64,000 nucleotides of DNA from Ruminococcus sp. (GCA_015066745.1 SVNW01000008.1:1-64000); one strand, 5' to 3'. Positions 29,391 to 39,981 are shown, numbered from the stretch's first letter. Program-made: numbers and translations. Notes: generated by a model from the sequence alone, not told the origin.

Positions 29391-30063
29391 TTGTGAAACT
29401 TTATTGGCAAGTATTATACTTGCAGGGACGGTATTTACAGGTTGTAGTAATACTCAGTATTCTGACAGCAGTGAAGAATCCTCAAAAGATAGTGTTGGTT
29501 CAGTTACAGATACAAGTGTTAAAGAAACAGAAAATGACTCGTCGTCCATTATTAATTCTGATACACCAGACACAACATCTTCAGTGGATGCTGTTGATGA
29601 GGATACAGATACTATCAAAGATGATACAACTGCCTGGAAAAATGCTTATAAAGAAGTTGTAGAGGCTTTTGAGGCGGAATATGATTCCGATTGTGAATAT
29701 GCATTTGTATATGTTGATGACAATGATATTCCTAAATTATATGCTACAGCTTTTGGAGTTCAAACAAGAAGATTATATTCATATTATGAAAATGAAGCAG
29801 TATTGCTTATAACGGGTGAAGGAAAATATAATATGTTTAGCCCTTCAAGTTGTAAGAAAAAAAGCGGAAAAATATGGACGATTGGTTCAGGTGGGTTTAA
29901 AAATCATGTATATGAATGTTTTGTAATTGCTGATGGTATGGCTGAATCGGTTGAGTGTGTATTTTTAGATTCTAATGAAGAATATACAATAGATGGTATT
30001 TCTGTAAGTGAAGAAGAGTTTCGTAGAAAAGAAGAAGAGTACAATAACTACTCATCGCAATGA
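29391..30063 (+). pseudogene. Lipoprotein-like ORF with probable N-terminal frameshift
   Basis: LLASIILAGTVFTGCSN lipobox-type signal, but the GTG-AAA start at 29393 lies in a different frame; the only in-frame start is TTG at 29404. Confidence 0.5.
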
Positions 30064-30155
30064 AATCAGCAAATATCATATTTAAATACGGATGAGATTT
30101 TAAGTATCTTGAATATTGGAAATACTGATGAATCAAATAACAATATCAAATCAGC

Positions 30156-30875
30156 AGACAGAAGTATATAGAATGTATTGTTAATAATGATTATATTTAT
30201 GAATGTGCGCTTGTTTACATTGATGATGATGATATTCCTGAACTTATTACTTCTGAAGTTCCTATAAATTATACTCTTTATACATTTAAAAACAATCAGA
30301 TTTATGTTCTTCCATTAGAACAGCGATTTACTGGATATATACATAAAACTGGTAAATATCTTGAATCGGCAATTACATTTGTACATGGTGATGACCGATT
30401 TTTAAATGAATATCGTCTAAATAATACAGATTCAGTGGTTACCAATAACTTTATATGTAATACTATAGCATTTGATGATAATCATTATCCTGTTGAATGG
30501 GAATGTTCACATAATGGGAATAAAATCACCGTACTTCAGTATGAAACAGAATGTAAAAAACTAACTGATTCATACTTACTACCTGAATATTATGAAGCTA
30601 AGGAAGTTATAAAAATGCTTTCTGCAGGTTATATTCCTCCGCAGTCAAATGTGTTAAACTATGAAGAAAAATTAGGAATGGTTACTACTCAGGAGGGGCA
30701 ACTTAATATCAGATGCGGACCGTCTGTTGACTTCGGAGTACTTGGTCAGGTATGGAAAAGTGATGTAGTTACCATTATAGGTGAGACTGATGATTGGTAC
30801 ATAATAAAATGTGGAACGCCACCATACGCAAACCAAGTAGGGTGTGTACATAAAGATTATATTTCAGTTGATTAA
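30156..30875 (+). pseudogene. 5'-truncated secreted protein with C-terminal bacterial SH3 domain
   Basis: Open frame without a good start; YECALVYIDDDDIPELI parallels CEYAFVYVDDNDIPKLY in the upstream ORF; C-term GQLNIRCGPSVDFGVLGQVWKSDVVTIIGETDDWYIIKC is SH3b-like. Confidence 0.55.
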
Positions 30876-30940
30876 CAGTAATTGATTTTAAACCAGATAT
30901 ACATGAACCAAATAATAAATCAGGAGGGACGTATAATACT

Positions 30941-31399
30941 ATGAATATAAAAATCAGACCTGTTGTTATCGAAGATTATAACGGAATTTATGAACTATGG
31001 AACAGCACAGAGCAGTCAAGACGTGCATTGAATCCGGTAGATGACAGCAGGGAAGGGATCGAAAGATATTTAAAGCGCAATCCATCAACCTGTTTTTTAG
31101 CATATACAAATGATGATAAAAAAATAGTCGGAGTTATACTTACCGGTCATGACGGCAGACGTGCTATTGTTCACCATATGTGTGTACACCCTGATTATCG
31201 ACGTCAGGGAATAGCAAATAAACTGGTTTCAAAAGCAGAAGAAGCATTACGCAAAGAGGGCATTACGAAAATATTTGGTCTGGTTTTTAAAGATAATGAC
31301 GTTGCAAATTCTTTCTGGGAAAAACAAGGGTATACCGTTCGCACAAATTTGAATTATCGTAACAAAAGTTTAAATGAAAATGTTCCGCAAGGTGAATGA
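30941..31399 (+). CDS. GNAT-family N-acetyltransferase
   Basis: MCVHPDYRRQGIANKLVSKAEEAL, FWEKQGY; RBS AGGAGG. Confidence 0.9.
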   Translation: MNIKIRPVVIEDYNGIYELWNSTEQSRRALNPVDDSREGIERYLKRNPSTCFLAYTNDDKKIVGVILTGHDGRRAIVHHMCVHPDYRRQGIANKLVSKAEEALRKEGITKIFGLVFKDNDVANSFWEKQGYTVRTNLNYRNKSLNENVPQGE

Positions 31400-31419
31400 T
31401 ATAGTTATGGAGGTTTTTT

Positions 31420-31614
31420 ATGAAATCAAAGTATGATTTGATCTGGAGTGTAAGTTTAATAATGATAGGAATTGCAACTTTAATTTTAGTAGGTTCAAGG
31501 ATTACAGGAACAGAATTATCTGATACAGCAGTGCGTATATTTGGGATTATAGATCTTATTTCTCTTCCGTTTTTAGTATTTACATCAATAAAGAAATTTG
31601 TTAAAAAGGTATAA
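31420..31614 (+). CDS. Small two-TM membrane protein
   Basis: 64 aa hydrophobic ORF with GGAGG RBS following the GNAT gene. Confidence 0.6.
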   Translation: MKSKYDLIWSVSLIMIGIATLILVGSRITGTELSDTAVRIFGIIDLISLPFLVFTSIKKFVKKV

Positions 31615-31637
31615 TTTTTCTATGTATATTTGGAGGA

Positions 31638-31718
31638 ATGAAAATTTATCATGGTTCTTTTCTAACGGTGGAACAACCAAAAATAATAAAAACCGAAGTT
31701 GGACGTGATTTTTATTAA
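31638..31718 (+). pseudogene. Truncated DUF3990-like N-terminus
   Basis: GGAGGA RBS, then MKIYHGSFLTVEQPKIIKTEVGRDFY* matches the start of DUF3990 proteins (YHGS...V..P.I......DFG.GFY). Confidence 0.4.
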
Positions 31719-31739
31719 AATTCAAGAATTGGTGATTAT

Positions 31740-33140
31740 ATGGTAAAAACTAAACGCTTTGCATATGATATTTTAAATACGTATTTGAATGCTTGTGAAT
31801 CAAAATTTAAATACGCTTATGAAAATGGGTGTACAACAATATCAGGAACTCGTAAAGTCGGAAAAACAATTTTAATGAGACAGTTGGTTTCAGCTTTTCC
31901 GGAGCGTTCGGTATACAAAGACTGCTCAACTTTAGGAGAAGATTTTGATTTTGAGGTGTACTTTGAGAAGTTGTATAATCAAGGAATACGCAGAGTATTT
32001 TTAGATGAAGTCTGTAAGATTGACTCTGAGCTTATTGCTGATTTTGTATCATCTGTAAAATATTATTCTGCCAGTATGCTGATAATAATAACAGGCAGTG
32101 TAAAAGTTTCTGTAATAAGACTTAGCAATATGATCGGAAGAGGTTTGGTTCTGGAATTACCGCCTATAACTTATACAGAAAGATTGCAGTGGGAAGGTGT
32201 GCAGACATCACCGGAATATTTTGAGCAATATCTGAAAACAGGTACAATTACTGTTGGTATGCAAGATTCAGAAACTTACTGGAGAAAATATGTCGGGGCT
32301 GTAGTCGAAGATACTCTCGGTTCGTATTTACAGCGAACAACGCTTGAAGGATATCTGACTTTTCCTGATACAGATAAAATAATGAAAGCTTTGAAGTACA
32401 TCTCTTTGTGTCAGTTTGTATACAAAACAAAATCCGGCAGACTTGTAGATATTCCTGCGTTACCTAAAAAAATAAAGCTTTCTATTTCTAATTTTAAAGA
32501 TTTAAAGGTTCGGTACGGACTTACTAATGAGGAAATAGTAATTGTTTGTGATATTCTGGTAGCCTCAGGGCTGGCAAGACGTATAACTTCAATAAACGAG
32601 GAAGAATTATCAAGGATATCGGGTGGAAGATTAAATACATTACATACAGTTGATAGTAATGTTCCGGCTTTGATATTTGAATATCCCTGGTTTGCAAGTT
32701 ATGCAATTACATCTGAACCCAGCGATTGTGACAATCTGATTGATATCTGGCTTGAAAATGAACTTATGCTAAAAATGACATATCTGTACAGATACGTTGA
32801 TAAATACAGAACTGCAGATATGGAAGAAATCGATATAGTTTACACCATAGGAGACAGACTAACTTCTTCTTTGGCCGGTTTGGAGTGCAAAAATAAATCC
32901 GCAACAAACATTTCGGGCAGTAATATATCATCATATTTAACTATCAAGGATAGGTTGAATCTATGTGATTTGGTGATAACCAGCAATGATAAAACTATTT
33001 TACACGATGAGTATAAAATTGTACGAAACGATCTGGTTGCTCTTGCATTGGAACGAGAATATTTCAGTAAGTGCAATGCTTTGTTCAATGGTCATTCAAG
33101 TTATGTTTTCTGTGATAAAACAGTATCGGAATTGTTGTGA
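31740..33140 (+). CDS. AAA ATPase, DUF4143-type
   Basis: ISGTRKVGKTILMRQL Walker A, RRVFLDEVCKI Walker B, LIIITGSVKVSVI, LELPPITYTERLQWE; C-terminal nuclease-like region EIDIVYTIGDRLTSSLAGLECKNKS. Confidence 0.8.
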   Translation: MVKTKRFAYDILNTYLNACESKFKYAYENGCTTISGTRKVGKTILMRQLVSAFPERSVYKDCSTLGEDFDFEVYFEKLYNQGIRRVFLDEVCKIDSELIADFVSSVKYYSASMLIIITGSVKVSVIRLSNMIGRGLVLELPPITYTERLQWEGVQTSPEYFEQYLKTGTITVGMQDSETYWRKYVGAVVEDTLGSYLQRTTLEGYLTFPDTDKIMKALKYISLCQFVYKTKSGRLVDIPALPKKIKLSISNFKDLKVRYGLTNEEIVIVCDILVASGLARRITSINEEELSRISGGRLNTLHTVDSNVPALIFEYPWFASYAITSEPSDCDNLIDIWLENELMLKMTYLYRYVDKYRTADMEEIDIVYTIGDRLTSSLAGLECKNKSATNISGSNISSYLTIKDRLNLCDLVITSNDKTILHDEYKIVRNDLVALALEREYFSKCNALFNGHSSYVFCDKTVSELL

Positions 33141-33161
33141 AAAACTTTTGAAATCTGACAG

Positions 33162-33210
33162 CCGAACATACATCAGATAATTAATCTGATTATGTTCGGC
33201 TGTCTTTCTT
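33162..33210 (+). terminator. Hairpin terminator
   Basis: GACAGCCGAACATA...TATGTTCGGCTGTC followed by T-rich sequence. Confidence 0.75.
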
Positions 33211-33281
33211 TTATCTATAATATTTCTGCTACCTGAAAATATACCACAGATTTTCCGAATCCTTGAACCTGCACAAAATCA

Positions 33282-33310
33282 TTGACATTTGATGAAAATT
33301 TTAGTATAAT
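33282..33310 (+). promoter_or_regulatory. Consensus sigma-A promoter for the CotH/dockerin gene
   Basis: TTGACA - 17 nt - TATAAT. Confidence 0.75.
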
Positions 33311-33376
33311 ATATGTAATTAAAAGTTTGTTAAAATGTATGGGTTTGCAATGTCACTGGAAAGGATAAATGTGTAT

Positions 33377-35995
33377 ATGAAAAATTCAAAAATTTTAGGC
33401 ATTTCTTCACTTTTACTTGCATCGGCATTGTTAAATTGCCCCGGAAATGCATCTGTTAAGGCGGCAACATCAAACGGTTTTATCAACGAAATATGTTCAC
33501 AGAACAAAAGTTGCCTTACTGACAGCTACGGCAAAAACTCTGACTGGATAGAACTGTATAATCCCGGAGATACCGAAATCGATATTTCAGGATATGGTTT
33601 GTCTGACAAGAAAGCTGAACCGCTTTTGTGGACATTCCCGGCGGGAACAGTTATTGAGCCACATGATTACCTTGTTGTTTTTGCTTCGGGAAATGACTCT
33701 GCAGGTTCTGAACTGCATACAAGTTTTTCACTTAGTAAAAACGGAGAAACTCTGACACTCTGTACACCTGATGGAAATGTTGTACAGGAAGTAAGTTTCC
33801 CTACTCTTGGTGAGGACACTTCATATGGTTGTACACCTGATGCCAGCGGAAACTTTGAAATAATGCAGGTTACTCCTGGCAAGCAGAACGTTGTAGTTGT
33901 ATCTGCACCGACACTTTCTTCTGCGTCAGGATTTTATAGCAGTAATTTTTCTTTAAGTATGACTTCATCTGCTAATACAACTATATATTACACCCTTGAC
34001 GGAAGTAACCCGATAACATCAGATTCTGCTTTTACATATAACGGACCTGTTAATGTAGAAGACCGTACAAATCAGAATAATATCTATGCAAACTACGATG
34101 AGAACGGAACAAATCAAGCTATTTCTCTGGGAACAGGTTATAAGAAACCTACTTTTCAGCTGGATAAAGCGACAGTAGTACGTGCTGTTGCAAAAAGTGC
34201 TGACGGAAAATACAGTGATGTCATTTCACATACATATTTCGTTACCACAGGTAATCTTTCTCAGTATAAAGACATGACTGTTATTTCTATAGTAACAGAT
34301 CTCGAAAATCTTTTTGACCCTGATAAAGGTATATATGTAACAGGAAACAAGTATATAGCCTGGAAAAACAGTTCTGCATATAACCCAAATAAAAGTCCGT
34401 GGGATACTGATAATGTTACAAACTATTTTTCAAGAGGCAGAGAGTGGGAACGTACTGCTGATATTTCTGTTTTTGAAAAAGGTTCTCTTTCATGGGAACA
34501 GGGAATGGGTATACGCATAAAAGGTGCATCTACAAGAAACACTGCTCAGAAAAGTTTCAATATATATGCACGCAGTGAATACGGCGCTTCTAAAATTGAG
34601 GATGCAATACTTCCTGACAACTATTCGATAGACGGTAAGCTTATAGACAAGTATGACTCACTTTCTATCCGTGCTGTTGGTGAAGAAACCAGGCTTCGTG
34701 ACGGATTTGCACAGCGACTCCTCAAAGACAGAACATCTCTTACTACACAAAATATGAAACCATGTGCGGTATTTTTAAACGGTGAATACTGGGGTCTTTA
34801 CGAAATCACTGAAAAGTTGTCTGATTACTTTGTTGAAACTAATTATAACATTGATAAAAAAGATGTTGCCATGATAAAAAACGGAGAGCTTGAAGAAGGT
34901 GAACAGGCTGAACTTGACAGTTTTATTAACTTTGTAAAAAGCTATTCCCAAAAAGACCTGACAAACAGCGCTGACTACAAAGCTGTTTGCGACTACATCG
35001 ATATAGACACGATGATCGAACACTACGCCGCAGGTTTGTATCTTGGCACATTTGACTGGCCAAATTATAATTACGGCGTATGGAGAAATACAGGCGAACA
35101 GATAGACGGAAACCCATACAGTGATGGAAAATGGAGATTTATTTCTTATGACTTTGACTACACCATGGGTGCTACTTATGAAAATTTCGGCGGTGTAGAA
35201 GGCTATGATTATAACAGTTTCCGTCATATGCTCGGTAAATCTTCCGGTGTACCTACAAGCCTTTTTGTAAAGCTTCTGGAAAATCCGGAATTTAAAGCTA
35301 AATTTGCTTCTGTATACTGCGACTACGCGAATGATGTATTTTCATCTGAAAATGTAAACAGAATGATTGAGCATTATAAAAACAATTATACAGACCAACT
35401 GGCAAATACACAGCTTCGCTGGTGGGGATTTTATGGCGGAACACCTTCAGAACTTTTACCTTACTACAGAGATCAGTACGCTACAAAAACACTCGGCGGA
35501 ATAAAAACTTTCTTTACACAGAGAACTACAAGTACTATCAACCATATGAAAGAGTATCTCGGTTACAACGGACAGATGCAGACTCTTGAGCTTGGAGTAA
35601 ACGGCAAAGGTAAGATAGTATTTAACAGTAATATTATAGAAGGCTCAGAAAAATGGAGCGGTAAGTATCTTTCAGATATCCCTGTAACCATTACAGCTGT
35701 TCCTGATGAAAATATGGTATTTACAGGTTGGAGCGGAGATATCGATAAATCAGAAACCACCATAACAGTTACTCTTTCAAAAGCAATGAGCATCAAAGCA
35801 AACTTTGAAGAAGGCGGTAACAAAAAAGGTGATGTAAACTCTGACGGAACATTTAATGTATCCGACGTTGTACTTTTGCAGAAATATCTTTGTGGAATGA
35901 CGGTAACTATCGATGAAACATCAGCAGATATGAATTCTGACGGAAAGATTAATATCGCTGATCTGTGTTACATAAAAGAATCGCTTATCAAATAA
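33377..35995 (+). CDS. Secreted CotH-kinase-like protein with lamin-tail domain, chitobiase-like domain, InlB_B-like repeat and C-terminal type I dockerin
   Basis: Signal peptide; FINEICSQNKSCLTDSYGKNSDWIELYNPGDTEIDISGYGLSD (LTD); CotH GEYWGLYEITEKLSDYFV...WRFISYDFDYTMG; GDVNSDGTFNVSDVVLLQKYL...ADMNSDGKINIADLCYIKESLIK (dockerin). Confidence 0.9.
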   Translation: MKNSKILGISSLLLASALLNCPGNASVKAATSNGFINEICSQNKSCLTDSYGKNSDWIELYNPGDTEIDISGYGLSDKKAEPLLWTFPAGTVIEPHDYLVVFASGNDSAGSELHTSFSLSKNGETLTLCTPDGNVVQEVSFPTLGEDTSYGCTPDASGNFEIMQVTPGKQNVVVVSAPTLSSASGFYSSNFSLSMTSSANTTIYYTLDGSNPITSDSAFTYNGPVNVEDRTNQNNIYANYDENGTNQAISLGTGYKKPTFQLDKATVVRAVAKSADGKYSDVISHTYFVTTGNLSQYKDMTVISIVTDLENLFDPDKGIYVTGNKYIAWKNSSAYNPNKSPWDTDNVTNYFSRGREWERTADISVFEKGSLSWEQGMGIRIKGASTRNTAQKSFNIYARSEYGASKIEDAILPDNYSIDGKLIDKYDSLSIRAVGEETRLRDGFAQRLLKDRTSLTTQNMKPCAVFLNGEYWGLYEITEKLSDYFVETNYNIDKKDVAMIKNGELEEGEQAELDSFINFVKSYSQKDLTNSADYKAVCDYIDIDTMIEHYAAGLYLGTFDWPNYNYGVWRNTGEQIDGNPYSDGKWRFISYDFDYTMGATYENFGGVEGYDYNSFRHMLGKSSGVPTSLFVKLLENPEFKAKFASVYCDYANDVFSSENVNRMIEHYKNNYTDQLANTQLRWWGFYGGTPSELLPYYRDQYATKTLGGIKTFFTQRTTSTINHMKEYLGYNGQMQTLELGVNGKGKIVFNSNIIEGSEKWSGKYLSDIPVTITAVPDENMVFTGWSGDIDKSETTITVTLSKAMSIKANFEEGGNKKGDVNSDGTFNVSDVVLLQKYLCGMTVTIDETSADMNSDGKINIADLCYIKESLIK

Positions 35996-36003
35996 TATTT
36001 TTT

Positions 36004-36067
36004 AAAACTACAGCCATATAACATTTTCAGATTTTTCTGATCTGATATGCGATATGGCTGTTTTTTT
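36004..36067 (+). terminator. Hairpin terminator with T-run
   Basis: ACAGCCATAT...ATATGGCTGTTTTTTTT. Confidence 0.8.
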
Positions 36068-36191
36068 TATTACACACCTCAAGTGTTTCCAAATAAATAC
36101 ACAAAAAATAATAATTTCACCCTTGATGTATTTCTTATAATATGGTATAATCAATAAGATAAAGAGAAGTAGCCCTCAGGAGAAAACAAAC

Positions 36192-36668
36192 ATGAATAAA
36201 AAAAACAAACTGGTATATATTTTAGTCATTATAATTCTTGTATTTATCTGGTCAAATTCTCTTGACAGTCCGCAGGAATCATATTCTAAAAGCAGTGCCG
36301 TAGGAGAGTGGGCGATGAAGTTGCTGTCAAAGTTTTTTGAGCATGACGATCCGTTTTTTATTTTTTTCAGAACGAATGTCAGAAAAATAGCACACTTTAT
36401 TGAATACCTTTTTCTTGGTACGGCAGTAACTGCAATATCAATTATCCACAAAAAAATCAAACTTCAGCATTTGTACAATATACTGTCACTTTCTGTCATC
36501 GTTGCAGTTATTGATGAATTTATCCAGATGTATACTATGCGTGGTTCAAGTGTAAGGGACGTTATAATAGACTGCAGCGGATATTTTACAGGCGTGACGA
36601 TCGTGCTGGCAATATCCTGTATAAAAAGTGTTATCAGAAAAAAACGTACAACTGATGAATTTTACTAA
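36192..36668 (+). CDS. VanZ-like family protein
   Basis: RKIAHFIEYLFLGTAV, VIDEFIQMYTMRGSSVRDVIIDCSGYFTG. Confidence 0.9.
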   Translation: MNKKNKLVYILVIIILVFIWSNSLDSPQESYSKSSAVGEWAMKLLSKFFEHDDPFFIFFRTNVRKIAHFIEYLFLGTAVTAISIIHKKIKLQHLYNILSLSVIVAVIDEFIQMYTMRGSSVRDVIIDCSGYFTGVTIVLAISCIKSVIRKKRTTDEFY

Positions 36669-36747
36669 TAGTATTTTTTATACCATTATTTTTTTGTGCA
36701 ATATAAATCAATAGCATTGAAAAGAATTATTGATTTTGCTGTATGTA

Positions 36748-36776
36748 TTGACATTAGTTTAATAATGTGATATCAT
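36748..36776 (+). promoter_or_regulatory. his operon promoter
   Basis: TTGACA - 17 nt - TATCAT upstream of hisZ. Confidence 0.6.
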
Positions 36777-36835
36777 ATTATCATAGTAGCGCGCTAAAGT
36801 GCATTGAGGAATTACTTAAAGAAATGAGGATTTAA

Positions 36836-38023
36836 ATGAAAAATTACGATTTAATTACACCGGAAGGTACAAATGACATTCTCTTTAAAGAATGTGTTGT
36901 AAGAAGAAATGTAGAAAAAACTATTTCAGAAGAATTTAAAGCAAGAGGATACAGTGAGATAATTACTCCTGAACTGGAATTTTTTGATGTTTTTAATTTA
37001 AATTCACGACATTTCCCACAAGAAGATCTGTACAAGCTTGTAGACCGTAAAGGAAGACTTCTTGTTCTCAGACCTGAATCCACAATGCCTATAGCAAGAG
37101 TTGTTGCAACAAGACTTAAAGAAGCTACATTGCCTTTAAGACTCTGCTATAATCAGTGTGCATATAACATAAGTCCGCTTATGAGAGGAAGAAGTGACCA
37201 GATAGTTCAGGCAGGTATCGAGCTTATCGGTTCATCTTCAAAAATGGCGGATCTCGAAGTGATCGAAACTGCTGCTGCTGTTCTTGAAAAATGCAATACA
37301 GGTGACTATTCACTCGAAATAGGCGATATAGGATTTTTCAAAGAACTTATGAATCAGCTCAATGTTTCTGATGATATGAAGGAAACAATAAGAAACTTCA
37401 TAGAAACAAAGAACTATCCTGCACTCAACGATATACTTGACAGTATAGGCGACAATAATGTAACAAAGGCTTTAAAAATGCTTCCAAGACTTTTTGGTGA
37501 AGAAGAAGTATTTGAAAAAGCAGCACAGCTTTTCTCAGATGAAAAGACAGATGCTATCCTTGGAAAGTTAAAAGAACTGTACAAAGAAGTAAAACAGCTC
37601 AACTGTAAGGGTAAAGTAACAGTTGACCTCGGTATAGTAAACAGAACAGACTATTATACAGGTGTTATCCTTAAAGGATACATAGCAGGTTACGGTGAAC
37701 CGGTACTTTCAGGCGGAAGATACGATAAACTCATAGCAGAGTTTGGCTATGATGTTCCTGCAACCGGTTTTGCTGTAAACGTAGATGCTGTTACAAAGGT
37801 AAAGATGAAAAACGAAAAAATCACAACCGACAGCACAGAAGCAATAGTATATGCCGTTAAAGGTTATGAAATGAAAGCTATTCTTCTTGCAAAAAAAATG
37901 CGTGAAGATGGTAAAATAGTTGAAACAGCTGCTTTTGATGAACTTGAAAAAGTAAAAGCATATGCAAAAGAACTTAAAATCTCAAAAATAATCGTTGTAG
38001 ATGACAACGTAACAGAACTTTAA
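36836..38023 (+). CDS. hisZ: ATP phosphoribosyltransferase regulatory subunit
   Basis: HisRS-like core (TPEGTNDILF, LVLRPESTMPIARVVATR, YYTGVILKGYI) without an anticodon-binding domain; directly upstream of hisG. Confidence 0.93.
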   Translation: MKNYDLITPEGTNDILFKECVVRRNVEKTISEEFKARGYSEIITPELEFFDVFNLNSRHFPQEDLYKLVDRKGRLLVLRPESTMPIARVVATRLKEATLPLRLCYNQCAYNISPLMRGRSDQIVQAGIELIGSSSKMADLEVIETAAAVLEKCNTGDYSLEIGDIGFFKELMNQLNVSDDMKETIRNFIETKNYPALNDILDSIGDNNVTKALKMLPRLFGEEEVFEKAAQLFSDEKTDAILGKLKELYKEVKQLNCKGKVTVDLGIVNRTDYYTGVILKGYIAGYGEPVLSGGRYDKLIAEFGYDVPATGFAVNVDAVTKVKMKNEKITTDSTEAIVYAVKGYEMKAILLAKKMREDGKIVETAAFDELEKVKAYAKELKISKIIVVDDNVTEL

Positions 38024-38048
38024 TGTTTATCGAAAGGAATGTATAAAA

Positions 38049-38678
38049 ATGTCTAAACCATTGAGAATAGCTTTAACAAAAGGTCGTCTTGAAAAAGATA
38101 CTGTAGGATTGCTCGAAAGTCTCGGATTTGATTGTACTGCAGTACGTGAAAAAGGAAGAAAACTTATACTCAGCATACCTGATGCAAATCTTGAAGTAGT
38201 ACTTGCAAAGGCTGCTGACGTAATTACATATGTTGACAGAGGCGTTTGTGACATGGGTGTTGTCGGTAAAGATACCATAATGGAAATGCCCGGAAAATTT
38301 TTTGAAATAGTAAACTTAGGTTTCGGAAAATGCAAATTTGCACTTGCTGCAAAAAAGGGAACTGATTTTTACGAAGGTTTCGGCGTAAAAACAATTGCTA
38401 CAAAGTATCCGAATGTTGCAAGAACATTTTTTGAATCAAAAGGAATGGACGTTGAAATAGTAAAAATAGAAGGTTCGGTTGAACTTGCACCTCTCCTTGA
38501 CCTTTCAGACGGTATCGTTGATATAGTTGAAACAGGTACAACACTTAAAGAAAACGGACTTGAAGTAATCGAAGACATAGCTCCTATCGCCGCAAGACTC
38601 ATAGTAAATACTGTAAGCCTCAAAATGCGCCAGAAGGAAATAGAGTCCCTTATCGAAAAAATAGAAAGCAAAATATGA
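38049..38678 (+). CDS. hisG: ATP phosphoribosyltransferase catalytic subunit, short form
   Basis: LRIALTKGRLEKDTVGLLE, YVDRGVCDMGVVGKDTI, SDGIVDIVETGTTLKENGL. Confidence 0.96.
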   Translation: MSKPLRIALTKGRLEKDTVGLLESLGFDCTAVREKGRKLILSIPDANLEVVLAKAADVITYVDRGVCDMGVVGKDTIMEMPGKFFEIVNLGFGKCKFALAAKKGTDFYEGFGVKTIATKYPNVARTFFESKGMDVEIVKIEGSVELAPLLDLSDGIVDIVETGTTLKENGLEVIEDIAPIAARLIVNTVSLKMRQKEIESLIEKIESKI

Positions 38679-38694
38679 GAAGGAGTTTTGAAAA

Positions 38695-39981
38695 ATGATA
38701 AGAAAAATCAAAGCTAACGGAATAGATGAAATAAAATTTTTAAAGGAACTTGGCGAACGTAACGTTGAAACAGACAAGAAAATCACTGAAATAGTAAGCG
38801 ACATAATAGAAAATGTACGTAAAAACGGTGATAAGGCTGTTAATGACTACACTCTCAAATTTGACGGAAGTCTGCCACAGTATTATGAAGTACCGGCTGA
38901 TGTTATCAGCGATGCTCTTACAAATGCTGACCCTGACTTTATAAATGCACTTCTTAACGCTAAAGAAAACATTGCTGATTTTCACAACAGACAGAAAGAA
39001 GAAGGCTTCATAAATGCTAAGGATAACGGAGTAATTCTCGGACAGAGAATACGTGGTCTTGAAAGAGTTGGTCTCTACGTTCCCGGTGGTACTGCCGCTT
39101 ATCCTTCAAGCGTTCTTATGAATGCAGTACCTGCCAAAATAGCAGGCGTAAATGAGATCATTATGGTTACACCTCCGCTCAAAGACGGTACACCAAATAT
39201 GGATATCCTTGTTGCTGCCGCAATATGCGGAGTAGACAGAGTGTTTATGGTTGGTGGCGCACAGGCAGTTGCGGCACTCGCTTACGGTACAGAACAGATA
39301 CCAAAAGTTGATAAGATAGTAGGTCCGGGAAATATCTTTGTTGCAACAGCAAAGAAACTTCTTTACGGAACAGTTGATATCGATATGATAGCAGGTCCGA
39401 GTGAAATACTTGTTCTTGCTGATGATACAGCAAATCCTGCATTTGTAGCCGCTGACCTTATGTCACAGGCTGAACACGACAAACTTGCTTCTGCGATCCT
39501 TGTAACTACAAGTGAAGAACTTGCAGACAAGACTATCGCAGAAATAGAACGTCAGGTACAGTATCTTTCAAGAAAAGAAATAATAGAAAAATCACTCCAG
39601 GACTTTGGTGTTGCTATTATCTGCGACAACACATTCTACGCTGTTGAACTCGCAAACAAAATAGCTCCTGAACACCTTGAAGTACTTATGGAAAATCCGC
39701 TCGAATATATAGGCAAACTTGATAATGCCGGTTCAGTATTCCTCGGTCAGTATGCGTCAGAACCTCTCGGTGACTATTACGCAGGACCTAACCACGTTTT
39801 ACCTACAAGCGGTACAGCAAAATTCTTCTCACCTCTTGGAGTATCAAGCTTCACAAAACGTTCAAGCTTTATTTATTATACAGAACAGGCTCTCAGAGAA
39901 GCAAAAGACGACATTGTTCTCGTAGCTGAAAAAGAAGGTCTTACAGCTCACGCAAATGCTATCAAGGTAAGATTTGAATAA
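38695..39981 (+). CDS. hisD: Histidinol dehydrogenase
   Basis: YVPGGTAAYPSSVLMNAVPAKIAGV, VDKIVGPGNIFVATAKK, DMIAGPSEILVLAD, LPTSGTAKFFSPLGV. Confidence 0.97.
   Translation: MIRKIKANGIDEIKFLKELGERNVETDKKITEIVSDIIENVRKNGDKAVNDYTLKFDGSLPQYYEVPADVISDALTNADPDFINALLNAKENIADFHNRQKEEGFINAKDNGVILGQRIRGLERVGLYVPGGTAAYPSSVLMNAVPAKIAGVNEIIMVTPPLKDGTPNMDILVAAAICGVDRVFMVGGAQAVAALAYGTEQIPKVDKIVGPGNIFVATAKKLLYGTVDIDMIAGPSEILVLADDTANPAFVAADLMSQAEHDKLASAILVTTSEELADKTIAEIERQVQYLSRKEIIEKSLQDFGVAIICDNTFYAVELANKIAPEHLEVLMENPLEYIGKLDNAGSVFLGQYASEPLGDYYAGPNHVLPTSGTAKFFSPLGVSSFTKRSSFIYYTEQALREAKDDIVLVAEKEGLTAHANAIKVRFE

Noticed and set aside
36787-36796. TAGCGCGCTA palindrome upstream of hisZ as an operator
   Set aside because: Only 10 bp, with no second copy noticed; insufficient evidence.
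36836-38023. Possible histidyl-tRNA synthetase
   Set aside because: Lacks the anticodon-binding domain and heads the his operon next to short-form hisG, so hisZ fits better.
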